Source: Sphingobacterium faecale
GTDB lineage: Bacteria > Bacteroidota > Bacteroidia > Sphingobacteriales > Sphingobacteriaceae
Assembly: GCF_016746095.1 (NCBI RefSeq)
Contig: NZ_JAERTY010000001.1
Coordinates: 310,001 to 374,000 of the forward strand
Direction: 5' to 3'
DNA: 64,000 nt
Part shown: in pieces, positions 52,811 to 62,438 of the stretch
Layout: each line of letters begins with the position of its first letter
Position numbering within the stretch: the stretch's first letter is position 1
Notes under the pieces: model-generated
Databases searched by the model: none
What the model saw: the letters and a program-made list of their open reading frames with translations, nothing else
Told to the model about the DNA's origin: nothing
Program-made: the position numbers and the translations under genes

Positions 52811-54079
52811 ATGTTTAACAGAGATAACTGGAGTGAAATAATCGCAGCGCTTTCTGCTAATCCGTTCAGAACGTTGATCACGGCTTTTGGTGTGTTCTGG
52901 GGGATATTTATTTTAATAATACTATTGTCTGCGAGTCAAGGCTTACAGAATGGCATCAAAAGACAGATGGGGGGCTTGTCCACGAATACTATGTTTATGT
53001 GGGCCAATTCAACATCCAAACCTTATCAGGGGCTCCCTCAGGGGCGAAGTTTTAACTATAAAAATGGTGATGTAGAAGCAATCAAAGAACGTATTGATGG
53101 ATTGCTGTATGTGTCCCCAAGAAATCAGTTGGGCGGATTTGGTGGCAATAATAACGTAGTGAGAGGAACTAAAACCGGAGCATATGATGTTTACGGTGAT
53201 TACCCAGAGTTTATTTTGCAGCAACCGATGGATATTGTAAAGGGACGTTTTGTTAACTATGGGGATATTCATAGTAACCGAAAAGTGGCTGTTATTGGTG
53301 AGGGGGTGATCCGAGAGCTATACTTGTCCGAAGAAGAGGTGTTAGGCTCTTATATAAAGGTGCAGGGTGTGAATTTTATGGTTGTAGGTGTTTATAAGAG
53401 TATTTCTAATTTGGGTGGAAATGCAGAAGAGGCTCAGAAACAGATTTTTGTGCCGTTTACTACTTTTCAGCAGGCGTTTAATTATGGTGATATCGTAGGA
53501 TGGATGGCAATAACTGCAAAGGAAGATAGGCCAATTACGGATCTGAAACAGGGGATTTTTGATCTGCTAAAGCAAAGACATAGTATTAATCCTGATGACG
53601 AGCGTGCAATAGGGTATTTCGATTTGTATCAGGAATTTAAGAAAATAAATGGTTTGTTTTCTATCTTGACTGCCGTTTCTTATTTCGTGGGTATTTTTAT
53701 TTTAGTTTCTGGAATTATTGGGATTGTAAACATTATGCTGATTATTGTTAAGGAACGCACGCAGGAAATAGGAATCCGTAGAGCTTTGGGGGCAACGCCA
53801 TGGACAATAATAAAGCAGATACTCTCGGAATCCGTTGTATTATCACTTATCTCAGGGATGGCTGGGATTATTTTTGCTTCATTGGTTTTGAGTCTCATCA
53901 ATTGGGGACTTGAGCAAGCTCCTAATGCGAATGAAATTCCCATTGTAAATCCAAGTGTGAATTTGGGAGTAGTGGCTGTTGCTTTGATCATATTGGTTTT
54001 TGCAGGGCTGTTGGCGGGATTAATCCCAGCAATTACAGCGGTGAAAGTGAAGCCTATTGATGCATTGCGCGTGGAATAA
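52811..54079 (+). CDS. ABC transporter permease, MacB/FtsX family (second)
   Basis: A 422-residue paralogue of the preceding permease with the same topology: N-terminal helix (GVFWGIFILIILLSASQG), periplasmic domain and C-terminal FtsX helices with ERTQEIGIRRALGATPWTII. The pair is probably a heterodimer in the efflux complex. It starts one base after the stop of the first permease gene. Confidence 0.95.
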   Translation: MFNRDNWSEIIAALSANPFRTLITAFGVFWGIFILIILLSASQGLQNGIKRQMGGLSTNTMFMWANSTSKPYQGLPQGRSFNYKNGDVEAIKERIDGLLYVSPRNQLGGFGGNNNVVRGTKTGAYDVYGDYPEFILQQPMDIVKGRFVNYGDIHSNRKVAVIGEGVIRELYLSEEEVLGSYIKVQGVNFMVVGVYKSISNLGGNAEEAQKQIFVPFTTFQQAFNYGDIVGWMAITAKEDRPITDLKQGIFDLLKQRHSINPDDERAIGYFDLYQEFKKINGLFSILTAVSYFVGIFILVSGIIGIVNIMLIIVKERTQEIGIRRALGATPWTIIKQILSESVVLSLISGMAGIIFASLVLSLINWGLEQAPNANEIPIVNPSVNLGVVAVALIILVFAGLLAGLIPAITAVKVKPIDALRVE

Positions 54080-54141
54080 AGGTGGCGGGTGTGCGATATA
54101 GATTAAGATTTATACATTGAACTTTAAACTAAAAATATAAG

Positions 54142-55239
54142 ATGAAAAAAGGCTGTACGATTTCAATTTTAGTTTTTTTAGCAATTGCTTTTGTAGGTGC
54201 TTTGGTGTGGCTGTATCAGAAGAACAAACAACCAACGGTAGTCTACGAGACAGTACAAGCTGAAATTCGCTCTATTTCCAAAAGTACGGTTGCTACCGGA
54301 AATATTAATCCGAAGGAGGAGGTATTGATTAAACCGAATATCTCAGGTATTATCGATGTGGTCTATGTTGAGGCTGGGGATTATATTAAGTCAGGTGATC
54401 TGATTGCAGAGATTAAAGTGGTGCCGAATGTCTCCAGCTTAAATCAGGCGAACAACCAAATCGAATCCGCTAAAATAGATTTAGAGAATCAAAAGCGAAT
54501 ATTTGAGCGACAAAAGATGCTTTTTGATAAAGGTGTAATTTCAGCAAATGATTTTGATGCTGCACAAACTACCTATAGACAGGCGCAGCAGACTTATAGT
54601 TCTACGGTACAGAATGCTGAAATTATCAGAACGGGAACAACAACTGGATTGGCGAATATGGCACAGACGCGGATTCGTTCGACGGTGTCGGGAATGGTGC
54701 TGGATGTGCCGGTAAAAAAAGGAAATCAGGTCATTGAGGCGAATAATTTTAACGAAGGAACCACGATTGCAAGTTTGGCGGATGTCAGCAACATGATTTT
54801 TGAAGGGAAACTGGATGAATCAGAGGTGGGTAAAATCCGGTTAGGGCTTCCTTTGGAAATCACCGTTGGAGCAATTGAAAACAAAAAATTCCAAGCTGTT
54901 TTAGATTATATCGCTCCTAAAGGGGTGAATGAAAATGGGGCCATGCAGTTTCCGATAAAAGGGAATCTCATCAATAAGGATACGACATTTATTCGCTCAG
55001 GATTAAGTGCGAATGCTTCTATTGTTTTGGAAAATGCGGAGAATGTATTGGCGCTGAAAGAGGGGGTAGTTCAGTATGATGAAAAAACGAAGAAATCTTT
55101 TGTTGAAGTGGAGGTGGCTCCTCAAAAGTTTGAACGTAAGGATGTGGAGCTGGGGGTAAGTGATGGTATTTACGTGGAAATAAAGAGTGGAATTACGAAG
55201 GATAGTAAAATTAAGATTTGGAATCAAGTCAAGAAGTAA
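54142..55239 (+). CDS. Periplasmic adaptor protein (HlyD/MacA family)
   Basis: A 365-residue adaptor anchored by an N-terminal helix (ISILVFLAIAFVGALVWLY). A biotinyl-lipoyl-like domain (EVLIKPNISGIIDVVYVEAGDYIKSGDLIAEI), a coiled-coil hairpin (residues about 95-175) and a beta-barrel domain follow. It bridges the permeases to the TolC-like channel. It lies 62 bases after the second permease gene. Confidence 0.93.
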   Translation: MKKGCTISILVFLAIAFVGALVWLYQKNKQPTVVYETVQAEIRSISKSTVATGNINPKEEVLIKPNISGIIDVVYVEAGDYIKSGDLIAEIKVVPNVSSLNQANNQIESAKIDLENQKRIFERQKMLFDKGVISANDFDAAQTTYRQAQQTYSSTVQNAEIIRTGTTTGLANMAQTRIRSTVSGMVLDVPVKKGNQVIEANNFNEGTTIASLADVSNMIFEGKLDESEVGKIRLGLPLEITVGAIENKKFQAVLDYIAPKGVNENGAMQFPIKGNLINKDTTFIRSGLSANASIVLENAENVLALKEGVVQYDEKTKKSFVEVEVAPQKFERKDVELGVSDGIYVEIKSGITKDSKIKIWNQVKK

Positions 55240-55336
55240 TTCATTCGATTAATGGCGTATTGTCTTCTTGTAGAAGTGGGGGCTCGATGGAGCTAACAAA
55301 TAAGAGTTATAACTAGCGCATACTGAAGAAAGAAAT

Positions 55337-56716
55337 ATGAATATTGTGTCAAAAATAATTGCTGTTATTTGCCTTCTTTTGGCAAATGATGCTTTCTCTC
55401 AAAAGAAATGGACGTTGGAGGAGTGTGTAGCTTACGCTATCGATAACAATGTTTCTATTGGGCAGACCGAACTGGATAATAAGCTTGCTGAGATCGATAA
55501 AAAAGATGCTTTCGGAAGTTTTTTGCCCAATGTGAATGCCAATGCTTCACATTCTTGGAATAGGGGACTGAATACCAATATTACTACAGGTATCTTGGAA
55601 AATCAAACGACACAGTTTACTTCGATGGGCGCATCTTTGGGTGTCGATCTTTTTAAAGGTATGCAGAATCAAAACCGTTTCAGAAAAGCCAAGCTGGCGT
55701 TGATATCTTCTCAATATCAGCATCTGAAAATGGAGGAGGATGTCGCGTTGAACGTGGTTAATGCTTATTTACAGATTCTGTTTAATAAAGAGGCCGTAAA
55801 AGTTCAGAAACAACAGTTTGAGACGGATAGTCTACAATTGGTACGTTCGGAGGTTCTGGTTGATGCGGGGATGATCCCTAGAGGGGATTTGTTTGATATA
55901 AAGGCTACTATTGCTACAGACAAACAGCGGATTATTGAGGCTCAGTATGCATTGATTATATCTAAAATGAGCTTAGCGCAACTGCTACAGATGAAAGACT
56001 TTAAAGATTTTGATATTGCGGATGTGGCGTACGAATTTCAAGTGAATACTATTCTATTGGAGGGGCCAGAATCTATTTTCGGCAAAGCTAAGAATGAGCG
56101 TACCGAGCTGAAAATTGCTGAAAACAATGTGAAAATTGCGGAAAAGGAAATCGAAATAGCCAAAGGGGCTTATTTACCTACGCTTAGTGGTTTTTATGGA
56201 TTCAGTTCGCGTGTTTCGTACGCTAAGATTCCGGACGGACAAGGAGGTCTTAAGAATCCTCCACCATTCTTCGAACAGTTTAACCTCTATAAAGGACATA
56301 ATTTTGGATTTCAGTTGAGTATTCCGATTTTTAATGGCTTTTCGACCCGTAACAATATTTCAAGGTCTAAAGTGAATTTAGATAAAAGTAAATTGACTTT
56401 AGAACAGACTGAACTTGATTTAGAGCGGAATATCTATACGGCGTACTCAGATGCGAAAGGGGCCTTGGAAACTTATATGGCAACTAAGGAAATGTTGAAA
56501 GCACGGGAAGAAGCGTTCCGTTATACGAAAGAACGCTATGAAAATGGCATGGCGACAGGCTTTGATTATAATCAGTCGCAAACCCTCTTGGTAAACATTC
56601 AATCCGATTTGCTAAGAACAAAATACGATTATCTGTTTCGCACAAAGATACTGGAGTTTTATTTCGGTATTCCGATTATTAAGAGAGAAGTGTTTGATGG
56701 ACAAGGAACTGATTAA
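55337..56716 (+). CDS. TolC family outer membrane channel
   Basis: A 459-residue protein with a signal peptide (IIAVICLLLANDAFSQ) and two TolC-type repeats rich in long helices (WTLEECVAYAIDNNVSIGQ... and LKIAENNVKIAEKEIEIAKGAYLPTLSGFYG). It completes the tripartite efflux pump. An 11-base inverted repeat without a T tract overlaps the stop codon (56716-56762) and may end the transcript. Confidence 0.94.
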   Translation: MNIVSKIIAVICLLLANDAFSQKKWTLEECVAYAIDNNVSIGQTELDNKLAEIDKKDAFGSFLPNVNANASHSWNRGLNTNITTGILENQTTQFTSMGASLGVDLFKGMQNQNRFRKAKLALISSQYQHLKMEEDVALNVVNAYLQILFNKEAVKVQKQQFETDSLQLVRSEVLVDAGMIPRGDLFDIKATIATDKQRIIEAQYALIISKMSLAQLLQMKDFKDFDIADVAYEFQVNTILLEGPESIFGKAKNERTELKIAENNVKIAEKEIEIAKGAYLPTLSGFYGFSSRVSYAKIPDGQGGLKNPPPFFEQFNLYKGHNFGFQLSIPIFNGFSTRNNISRSKVNLDKSKLTLEQTELDLERNIYTAYSDAKGALETYMATKEMLKAREEAFRYTKERYENGMATGFDYNQSQTLLVNIQSDLLRTKYDYLFRTKILEFYFGIPIIKREVFDGQGTD

Positions 56717-56762
56717 TTCCGCTATGCTCTCTATTGGTATATGATATAGCGCATAGCGGAAT
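56716..56762. terminator. Inverted repeat after the efflux operon
   Basis: ATTCCGCTATG/CATAGCGGAAT, 11 perfect pairs with a 25-base interior that can fold further (CTAT/ATAG). No U tract, so its role as a terminator is uncertain. Confidence 0.45.
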
Positions 56763-56786
56763 CTGACGGAGAGGTTGTTATGCTGA

Positions 56787-58697
56787 CTAGCCTTCTAATT
56801 CGATGATTTCCTCTGCAATTCTTTCCCAATCGTTTTGCAACTGTTGGTATTCGGCTTTTGCTGAATTGTACTTACGGGTGATGTCCTGTAATTTGGTCGC
56901 ATCAGAATATATTTCTTCGTCAGCAAGCTGTATTTCCAATTCTTTAACATCTGCCTCCTTGAGTGCAATTTGTTGCTCTAACTGAGCCAGTTCTTTGTTT
57001 TTTTTCAGGATTAGCCTTTTGTTATCTTCTGTAGGTGCTGCCTTCTTCTCTTTTTTAGGCTCTTCCTTTACGACTTTTTTCTCTACAACTGGCTTTTGGA
57101 CACGCTTTGAATTCCAGGTTTCGTATTCTTCATAGGTGCCAGGGTATTCTTTGATTTCTTTGTCTTCGATGAACCAGATTTTATTGGCTACATGCTCTAA
57201 GAAGTAACGGTCGTGAGATACCACAATTAATGTTCCTTCATATTGTTGTAATGCTTGAATCAAGATATTGACAGAAGCCATATCCAAGTGGTTGGTCGGC
57301 TCATCCAGTACAAGGAAGTTTGCATCGGCTGTTAACGCTTTTGCTAGTGCTACACGGGATTTTTCACCACCGGATAATACTTTGATTTTCTTAAATACAT
57401 CATCTCCTGTAAATAGAAAGGATCCTAGGATAGACCGAAGTTCTGTTTCGGTATGTTTGGGAGCAAAGTTTTGTAGCTCTTGAAGGATGGAGTTTTCGAG
57501 ATGTAATGCTTCTAGCTGGTGCTGTGCAAAGAAGGTTTGCAATACGTTATGGCCTTTTACACTTGTTCCTTTGTAGTCCGAGTCGGCATCTGCTACTATG
57601 CGTAACAGTGTGGATTTACCCTTACCATTGGCTCCGATCAAAGCAATTTTGTCCCCTTTTTCGATAAGTCCATCGGTATCCCGTAATATTTCAAGGTTAG
57701 GATAAGACTTGGAAATGTTTTCTAGTGTGACGACATGCCGTCCTGATGGTTTCGAAAACTTGAAGCTGAAATTTACTTCTGGGTTGTCATCATCAACATC
57801 GGATATCTTGTCCATTTTATCCAATGCTTTGATACGTGATTGTACCATCTTCGCTTTGGAGGCTTTAGCGCGGAAGCGTTCAATTAATTTTTCTTCCTGC
57901 TTTATTTTTGCTTGCTGATTTTTAAACTGATTGCCTTGAATTTCTTCACGTAATGACTTTTCTTCAAGATAGAATGAATAATTCCCTGCATATAGGGTTA
58001 GTTTCCCACGTTTAGACTCTACCGTTTTATTGATGATACGGTCCAAGAAATAACGGTCGTGGGATACAATTACGATTGCTCCTTCAAATCCCTGTAAATA
58101 GTTTTCAAGCCATTTGATGGAGGGAAGGTCCAAGTGGTTGGTTGGCTCATCGAGTAATAGGATGTCTGGTGCTTGGAGTAGTATTCGTGCCAGCATGACG
58201 CGCATACGCCATCCTCCGGAGAAGGTGGCCAAGGGACGCTGCTGTTCATCCTGTGAGAAGCCAAGCCCTGCTAGGATTTCATTAGCCCTGAATTCGATAT
58301 TATAGCCATCTAGGGCTTCAAACTCCATTTGCTTATCGCTGAGTTTGTTTAAAATATCGTCGGAATAATCTGTTTCTAACTTTTTTAACAGCACTTCTAT
58401 CTCTGCATGTAGTTCGTTCTGGCGCGTAAATGCTTCCATCGCTACATAAAGGATGCTTTTTTCGGAATGATAGGATAAGAGATCCTGATTGAGGTACCCT
58501 ATTTTTAAATCCTTTGCCATTGAAATAGAGCCGGAAGTAGGGGCATAATCTCCAACGATCAACTTTAGTAAGGTGGATTTTCCCGCTCCATTAGCACCGA
58601 TCAATCCCGCTTTGTCTCCCGGTTTGATGTGCCAGTTTGCTTCGTCATATAGGGCTCTTGCGCCTATTTCAAATGTTAAATTATTTATTGATATCAT
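56787..58697 (-). CDS. ABC-F family ATPase (Uup/YheS-like)
   Basis: A 636-residue soluble protein with two ABC modules (Walker A GANGAGKSTLLKL and GANGKGKSTLLRI; signatures FSGGWRMR and LSGGEKSR; each with DEPTNHLD). A charged linker lies between the modules and a C-terminal coiled coil after a Lys/Glu-rich segment (about residues 540-636). No membrane domain. ABC-F proteins act on the ribosome in translation or antibiotic protection. This one belongs to the general housekeeping type rather than clear resistance factors. Confidence 0.94.
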   Translation of the reverse strand: MISINNLTFEIGARALYDEANWHIKPGDKAGLIGANGAGKSTLLKLIVGDYAPTSGSISMAKDLKIGYLNQDLLSYHSEKSILYVAMEAFTRQNELHAEIEVLLKKLETDYSDDILNKLSDKQMEFEALDGYNIEFRANEILAGLGFSQDEQQRPLATFSGGWRMRVMLARILLQAPDILLLDEPTNHLDLPSIKWLENYLQGFEGAIVIVSHDRYFLDRIINKTVESKRGKLTLYAGNYSFYLEEKSLREEIQGNQFKNQQAKIKQEEKLIERFRAKASKAKMVQSRIKALDKMDKISDVDDDNPEVNFSFKFSKPSGRHVVTLENISKSYPNLEILRDTDGLIEKGDKIALIGANGKGKSTLLRIVADADSDYKGTSVKGHNVLQTFFAQHQLEALHLENSILQELQNFAPKHTETELRSILGSFLFTGDDVFKKIKVLSGGEKSRVALAKALTADANFLVLDEPTNHLDMASVNILIQALQQYEGTLIVVSHDRYFLEHVANKIWFIEDKEIKEYPGTYEEYETWNSKRVQKPVVEKKVVKEEPKKEKKAAPTEDNKRLILKKNKELAQLEQQIALKEADVKELEIQLADEEIYSDATKLQDITRKYNSAKAEYQQLQNDWERIAEEIIELEG

Positions 58698-58850
58698 TTC
58701 AGATGTATGCTTTTACTTTTTGATCTGCTAGCTAGCGGATCGGTTTGACTTTTCATCGTCCTCAATATGTGTCGATTGCCCTCGATAAAATGTTTTACGT
58801 CTTTATCGGGATTTAAAAAGCAAAAGTAGTGATTATTTCTGCTTCTTTTC

Positions 58851-58858
58851 TACCTTTG
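58851..58858 (+). promoter_or_regulatory. Candidate -7 element of pyrD
   Basis: TACCTTTG matches TAnnTTTG and lies 68 bases before the pyrD start codon. No clear -33 element. Confidence 0.4.
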
Positions 58859-58926
58859 TGCAGATATGCCAAAAGTGATATAAGCTTTTTTATGGCAATT
58901 TCTTCAATGACTTTTTATGTTATATT

Positions 58927-59961
58927 ATGTATAAATTAGTAAAGCCAATTTTCTTTTCAATGAACCCTGAAAAGGCACATCATACGGTGACGGGAGGGTT
59001 GAAAAATTTCTCAAAGATCTGGGGTGCAAAGGCCTTGCTCAAATCTATTTATAGTGTATCCGATCCACGTTTGGAACGGGAGGTTTTTGGACTTAAGTTT
59101 AAAAATCCGGTAGGACTAGCAGCTGGTTTTGATAAAAATGCGGAATATATTGAGGATATGGCCAAATTTGGATTTGGTTTTATCGAGATCGGTACGGTAA
59201 CGCCAAGGCCTCAGCCTGGGAACGATAAACCTCGAATGTTTCGCTTGGTAAACGATGCTGCACTAATCAATAGGATGGGCTTTAACAACCAAGGAGCGGA
59301 TGTAGCTGCGGGACGATTGAAACACCTTAAGGATAGAGAAGGAGTCATTATTGGTGGTAATATTGGGAAAAATAAAGTTACTCCAAACGAAGAAGCCGTA
59401 AATGATTATATCTATTGTTTTCACGCTCTGTACGAATATGTGGATTATTTTGTAGTGAATGTAAGTTCACCAAATACTCCAGGATTACGAGATCTGCAGG
59501 AGAAAGAACCGCTGATGCGGATTCTAGATACCTTGCAAAAGCTCAATCTCGAAAAACCAAAAGCGAAGCCTATTTTATTAAAGATTGCCCCGGATCTGAC
59601 GGATAGCCAATTGGATGATATCGTAGAGATTGTTACGGAAACTAAGATTGCAGGTGTAATAGCAACGAATACTACCATTTCGAGAGAAGGACTTAGTAGC
59701 GCTCCTGAATTGCTTAATGAGGCCGGAGGAGTAAGTGGTAAGCCATTGACAAAACGGTCGACCGAGGTTATTCGTTACTTGTCTGAGAAATCTGGCAAAG
59801 CTTTCCCTATTATTGGTGTCGGCGGTATACATTCCGGACAGGACGCTGTAGACAAGCTCGAAGCTGGGGCTGCGCTAGTACAAGTGTATACAGGTTTTAT
59901 TTATGAAGGTCCAGGGTTGGTCAGTGCTATTTGTAAACATCTACTGAAGACAGGAAAGTAA
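58927..59961 (+). CDS. pyrD: Dihydroorotate dehydrogenase (quinone)
   Basis: A 344-residue class 2 enzyme that oxidises dihydroorotate to orotate and passes electrons to quinone. The N-terminal helix region ([19 protein letters not shown]) is the membrane/quinone site. FMN-site segments are [16 protein letters not shown] and [19 protein letters not shown], and the catalytic Ser lies in [15 protein letters not shown]. It is in the same pyrimidine pathway as pyrE at 43866 but not adjacent to it. Confidence 0.96.
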   Translation: MYKLVKPIFFSMNPEKAHHTVTGGLKNFSKIWGAKALLKSIYSVSDPRLEREVFGLKFKNPVGLAAGFDKNAEYIEDMAKFGFGFIEIGTVTPRPQPGNDKPRMFRLVNDAALINRMGFNNQGADVAAGRLKHLKDREGVIIGGNIGKNKVTPNEEAVNDYIYCFHALYEYVDYFVVNVSSPNTPGLRDLQEKEPLMRILDTLQKLNLEKPKAKPILLKIAPDLTDSQLDDIVEIVTETKIAGVIATNTTISREGLSSAPELLNEAGGVSGKPLTKRSTEVIRYLSEKSGKAFPIIGVGGIHSGQDAVDKLEAGAALVQVYTGFIYEGPGLVSAICKHLLKTGK

Positions 59962-60039
59962 TTTTATGTTTTTTAACTATTTAGGATAAAAATTCAAAGA
60001 TTTTATTTGCTATCTTGTATCCATCAAATTTATAATGGT

Positions 60040-60915
60040 ATGATGTATAAAAAACGCCTTTTGCCAATTACGATTTTACTAGGTGGGATTGTAATGAGTA
60101 GCTGTGTGAGTAACAAAAAATATGTAGCCTTAGAAACCCAACATAAAGACTTGGCTGAGCTGTACCAAAAGGGGCAGATGGATCTTACAGAAAGCCGTGC
60201 AAAAATCAAAAGTTTGGAAGATCAACTGGAATATGAGCGCAAGAATAATGCTTCATTGAAAGAGGCTTATGCTAAGTTACAGTCTACTTTGGATAATAGT
60301 ATAGCACAAAATTCCCAAGGGAATGTGAATATTTCCAAATTGGTTGATGAAATTAATGCATCTAATAAGTATATACAACACTTAGTGAATACGAAGAATA
60401 AAAGTGATTCACTTAATATGGTGTTGACCAATAACCTGACCCGTTCTTTGAGTCGTGAAGAACTTAAAGATGTAGATGTGCAGGTGTTGAAAGGAGTGGT
60501 GTATATATCACTTTCTGATAACATGCTGTATAAGTCGGGTAGTTATGAGGTGTCTGATAAAGCGGGAGAAACCTTAAGTAAGATTGCTAAGATTATTCAA
60601 GATTATAGAGACTACGATGTGTTGATCGAAGGTAATACGGATACGGATCCTATCTCTAAACCAAATATCCGCAATAACTGGGATTTGAGTACATTACGTG
60701 CTTCCTCTGTGGTACAGGCGTTGCAGACGATGTATGGTGTGGATCCTAAGCGTTTGACAGCTGGTGGACGTGGTGAATATAATCCTATTGCTGATAATAC
60801 GTCTGCGAATGGTAAAGCTAGAAACAGACGTACGCAGATTATTATTACGCCAAAGTTAGATCAATTCATGGAGTTGATTGATAAGGCGCCTGATACGGAA
60901 GCTACTTCGATGTAG
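60040..60915 (+). CDS. OmpA family lipoprotein
   Basis: About 291 residues from the ATG at 60040 (two adjacent ATGs), giving a lipoprotein signal with lipobox VMSSC. A coiled-coil region (residues about 25-120) precedes a C-terminal OmpA-like peptidoglycan-binding domain (DVLIEGNTDTDPISKPNIRNNWDLSTLRASSVVQAL... LTAGGRGEYNP). It probably tethers the outer membrane to the cell wall. A terminator follows at 60939. Confidence 0.92.
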   Translation: MMYKKRLLPITILLGGIVMSSCVSNKKYVALETQHKDLAELYQKGQMDLTESRAKIKSLEDQLEYERKNNASLKEAYAKLQSTLDNSIAQNSQGNVNISKLVDEINASNKYIQHLVNTKNKSDSLNMVLTNNLTRSLSREELKDVDVQVLKGVVYISLSDNMLYKSGSYEVSDKAGETLSKIAKIIQDYRDYDVLIEGNTDTDPISKPNIRNNWDLSTLRASSVVQALQTMYGVDPKRLTAGGRGEYNPIADNTSANGKARNRRTQIIITPKLDQFMELIDKAPDTEATSM

Positions 60916-60938
60916 TTTTGTCTATAGCATACATAGAG

Positions 60939-60969
60939 TCCCTGAGTTTTTAATTCAGGGATTTTTTTT
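60939..60969 (+). terminator. Terminator after the OmpA gene
   Basis: TCCCTGA/TCAGGGA arms (60939-60945, 60955-60961) with a 9-base loop and eight T. Confidence 0.88.
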
Positions 60970-61023
60970 GTGTGATGATGGTTGAGTTTTATAGATTGGC
61001 ATGATTGTTTGGGAGAAGGAGGT

Positions 61024-61785
61024 ATGTTAAAGAATAATTATGTCATAGCGCTTATAGCTTTATCCGGTAGTTTTATTTTGGGGAGTTGTAGCTCAATATA
61101 TATGCCTAACGTGCCTGCGACCCCTATGTTTAGGCAGCAAGGAGAGGGATACCTTGCTGGACATATCAATCTGAAGGGCAATGCCTCGGGAACTGCGGCG
61201 GTATCACTCACGGATCATGTTGCCCTATTGGCCAATGCCTCAACTGTAAACCATGGACGGGAATCCAATACCCATTTTAGGCAATGGCTGGCTGAAGGTG
61301 CGGTAGGTTATTTTACCGAAATAGGTAAGTCCAAGAGGCAGATCTTGGAAATCTATGGAGGCTATGGTTTAGGTAATTCCCGTGAATTAGACCAGCGTGC
61401 TTCTATACGAGACTATGAGGTGGTGGGAAGCCGTAAAATGGATTTTGATAAAATATTCCTGCAGGTGAATTATTCATCCACTACAAAGGGGCGGTTAAAC
61501 CTGTTCGGTGGTAAGCGGGTCTTAAATTATGGGACTACAATACGCGTGAGTCGGGGGGCTATGACTGATTTTTGGTTGGATGATGTTCAGGCTGCTCGGG
61601 AGGAGAATCTTTTTATTGAACCTGTTTTCTTCACACGTATGGAGTTGTTGAGAGGCCTTCAGTTGCAGTATACAACAGGATTTAATATCGGTGTTGTAAA
61701 TAATTCGTATCTCAATGCAGGAAATTCTATTTTTACACTGGGAGTTGCCTATAATTTTGGAAGATCGGGTAATAAGAAAAAATAA
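61024..61785 (+). CDS. Outer membrane lipoprotein of unknown function, beta-rich
   Basis: About 253 residues from the ATG at 61024, which starts a clean lipoprotein signal (MLKNNYVIALIALSGSFILGSC). The mature part has many alternating hydrophobic/polar segments ending in YNFGR, like small beta-barrel proteins. No family recognised. It is followed 11 bases later by another lipoprotein gene, so the two are one unit. Confidence 0.78.
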   Translation: MLKNNYVIALIALSGSFILGSCSSIYMPNVPATPMFRQQGEGYLAGHINLKGNASGTAAVSLTDHVALLANASTVNHGRESNTHFRQWLAEGAVGYFTEIGKSKRQILEIYGGYGLGNSRELDQRASIRDYEVVGSRKMDFDKIFLQVNYSSTTKGRLNLFGGKRVLNYGTTIRVSRGAMTDFWLDDVQAAREENLFIEPVFFTRMELLRGLQLQYTTGFNIGVVNNSYLNAGNSIFTLGVAYNFGRSGNKKK

Positions 61786-61796
61786 AATTTAAAACA

Positions 61797-62411
61797 ATGA
61801 ATAGAATAAAAATTGTAACGTTACTGCTCTGTACGTGGTTGTTGTCCAGCTGTGCTATTAACCAGAAAGCTCAGGTGGAGGCATTGAGTAAATTTAATTA
61901 TGATGTAGAGTCTGTGGATCAAATCCGATTGGCAGGCAGGGATATTGATTCCTATCAATCGGGTGGAAGTGCTTCATTGGCCAGTTTGCCAGGGATCGCA
62001 ATGGCTTTATTGCGCCAGGATCTTCCTTTGGAAGCGAGAGTAAATTTGAAAATCACGAATCCTACGTCGACAGTGACCAAGATCAACGAGTTTAAATATA
62101 TTATTGAAATGGCTGGTAAGCCACTTTTTGAAGGAGCTGTCGCGGAGAATATCAATCTATCCAACGGACAAACTATGGTTGTACCGTTGACATTTTCTGC
62201 GAACATCTTTGGTGTAGCGAAAGAACAGGGTTTTGATAAAGTTCTCAATGATATATTTACCAAAAAAAGCAATGGCTTCTTTGCTTTGAAGATCAAGCCT
62301 TCGGTCAGGATTGGGGGCAAGAACTTTTTTTATCCGGGTTATATTACCGTAGATAAAGATTTTGGTAAAAGTGTTTCTAAGGCTGTTGAAAAAGGCCTTA
62401 ATAAACTTTAG
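61797..62411 (+). CDS. LEA type 2-like lipoprotein
   Basis: A 204-residue lipoprotein (lipobox LLSSC, then AINQKAQVEALSKFNYDVESVDQIRLAGRDI). The region about 60-170 (LPLEARVNLKITNPTSTVTKINEFKYIIEMAGKPLFEGAVAENINLSNGQTMVVPLTF) has the LEA14/WHy beta-sandwich pattern. Such domains are thought to stabilise proteins or membranes under stress. Probably cotranscribed with the preceding lipoprotein gene. Confidence 0.8.
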   Translation: MNRIKIVTLLLCTWLLSSCAINQKAQVEALSKFNYDVESVDQIRLAGRDIDSYQSGGSASLASLPGIAMALLRQDLPLEARVNLKITNPTSTVTKINEFKYIIEMAGKPLFEGAVAENINLSNGQTMVVPLTFSANIFGVAKEQGFDKVLNDIFTKKSNGFFALKIKPSVRIGGKNFFYPGYITVDKDFGKSVSKAVEKGLNKL

Positions 62412-62438
62412 CTTTAATGCTTAGCACTGGGCAATACA

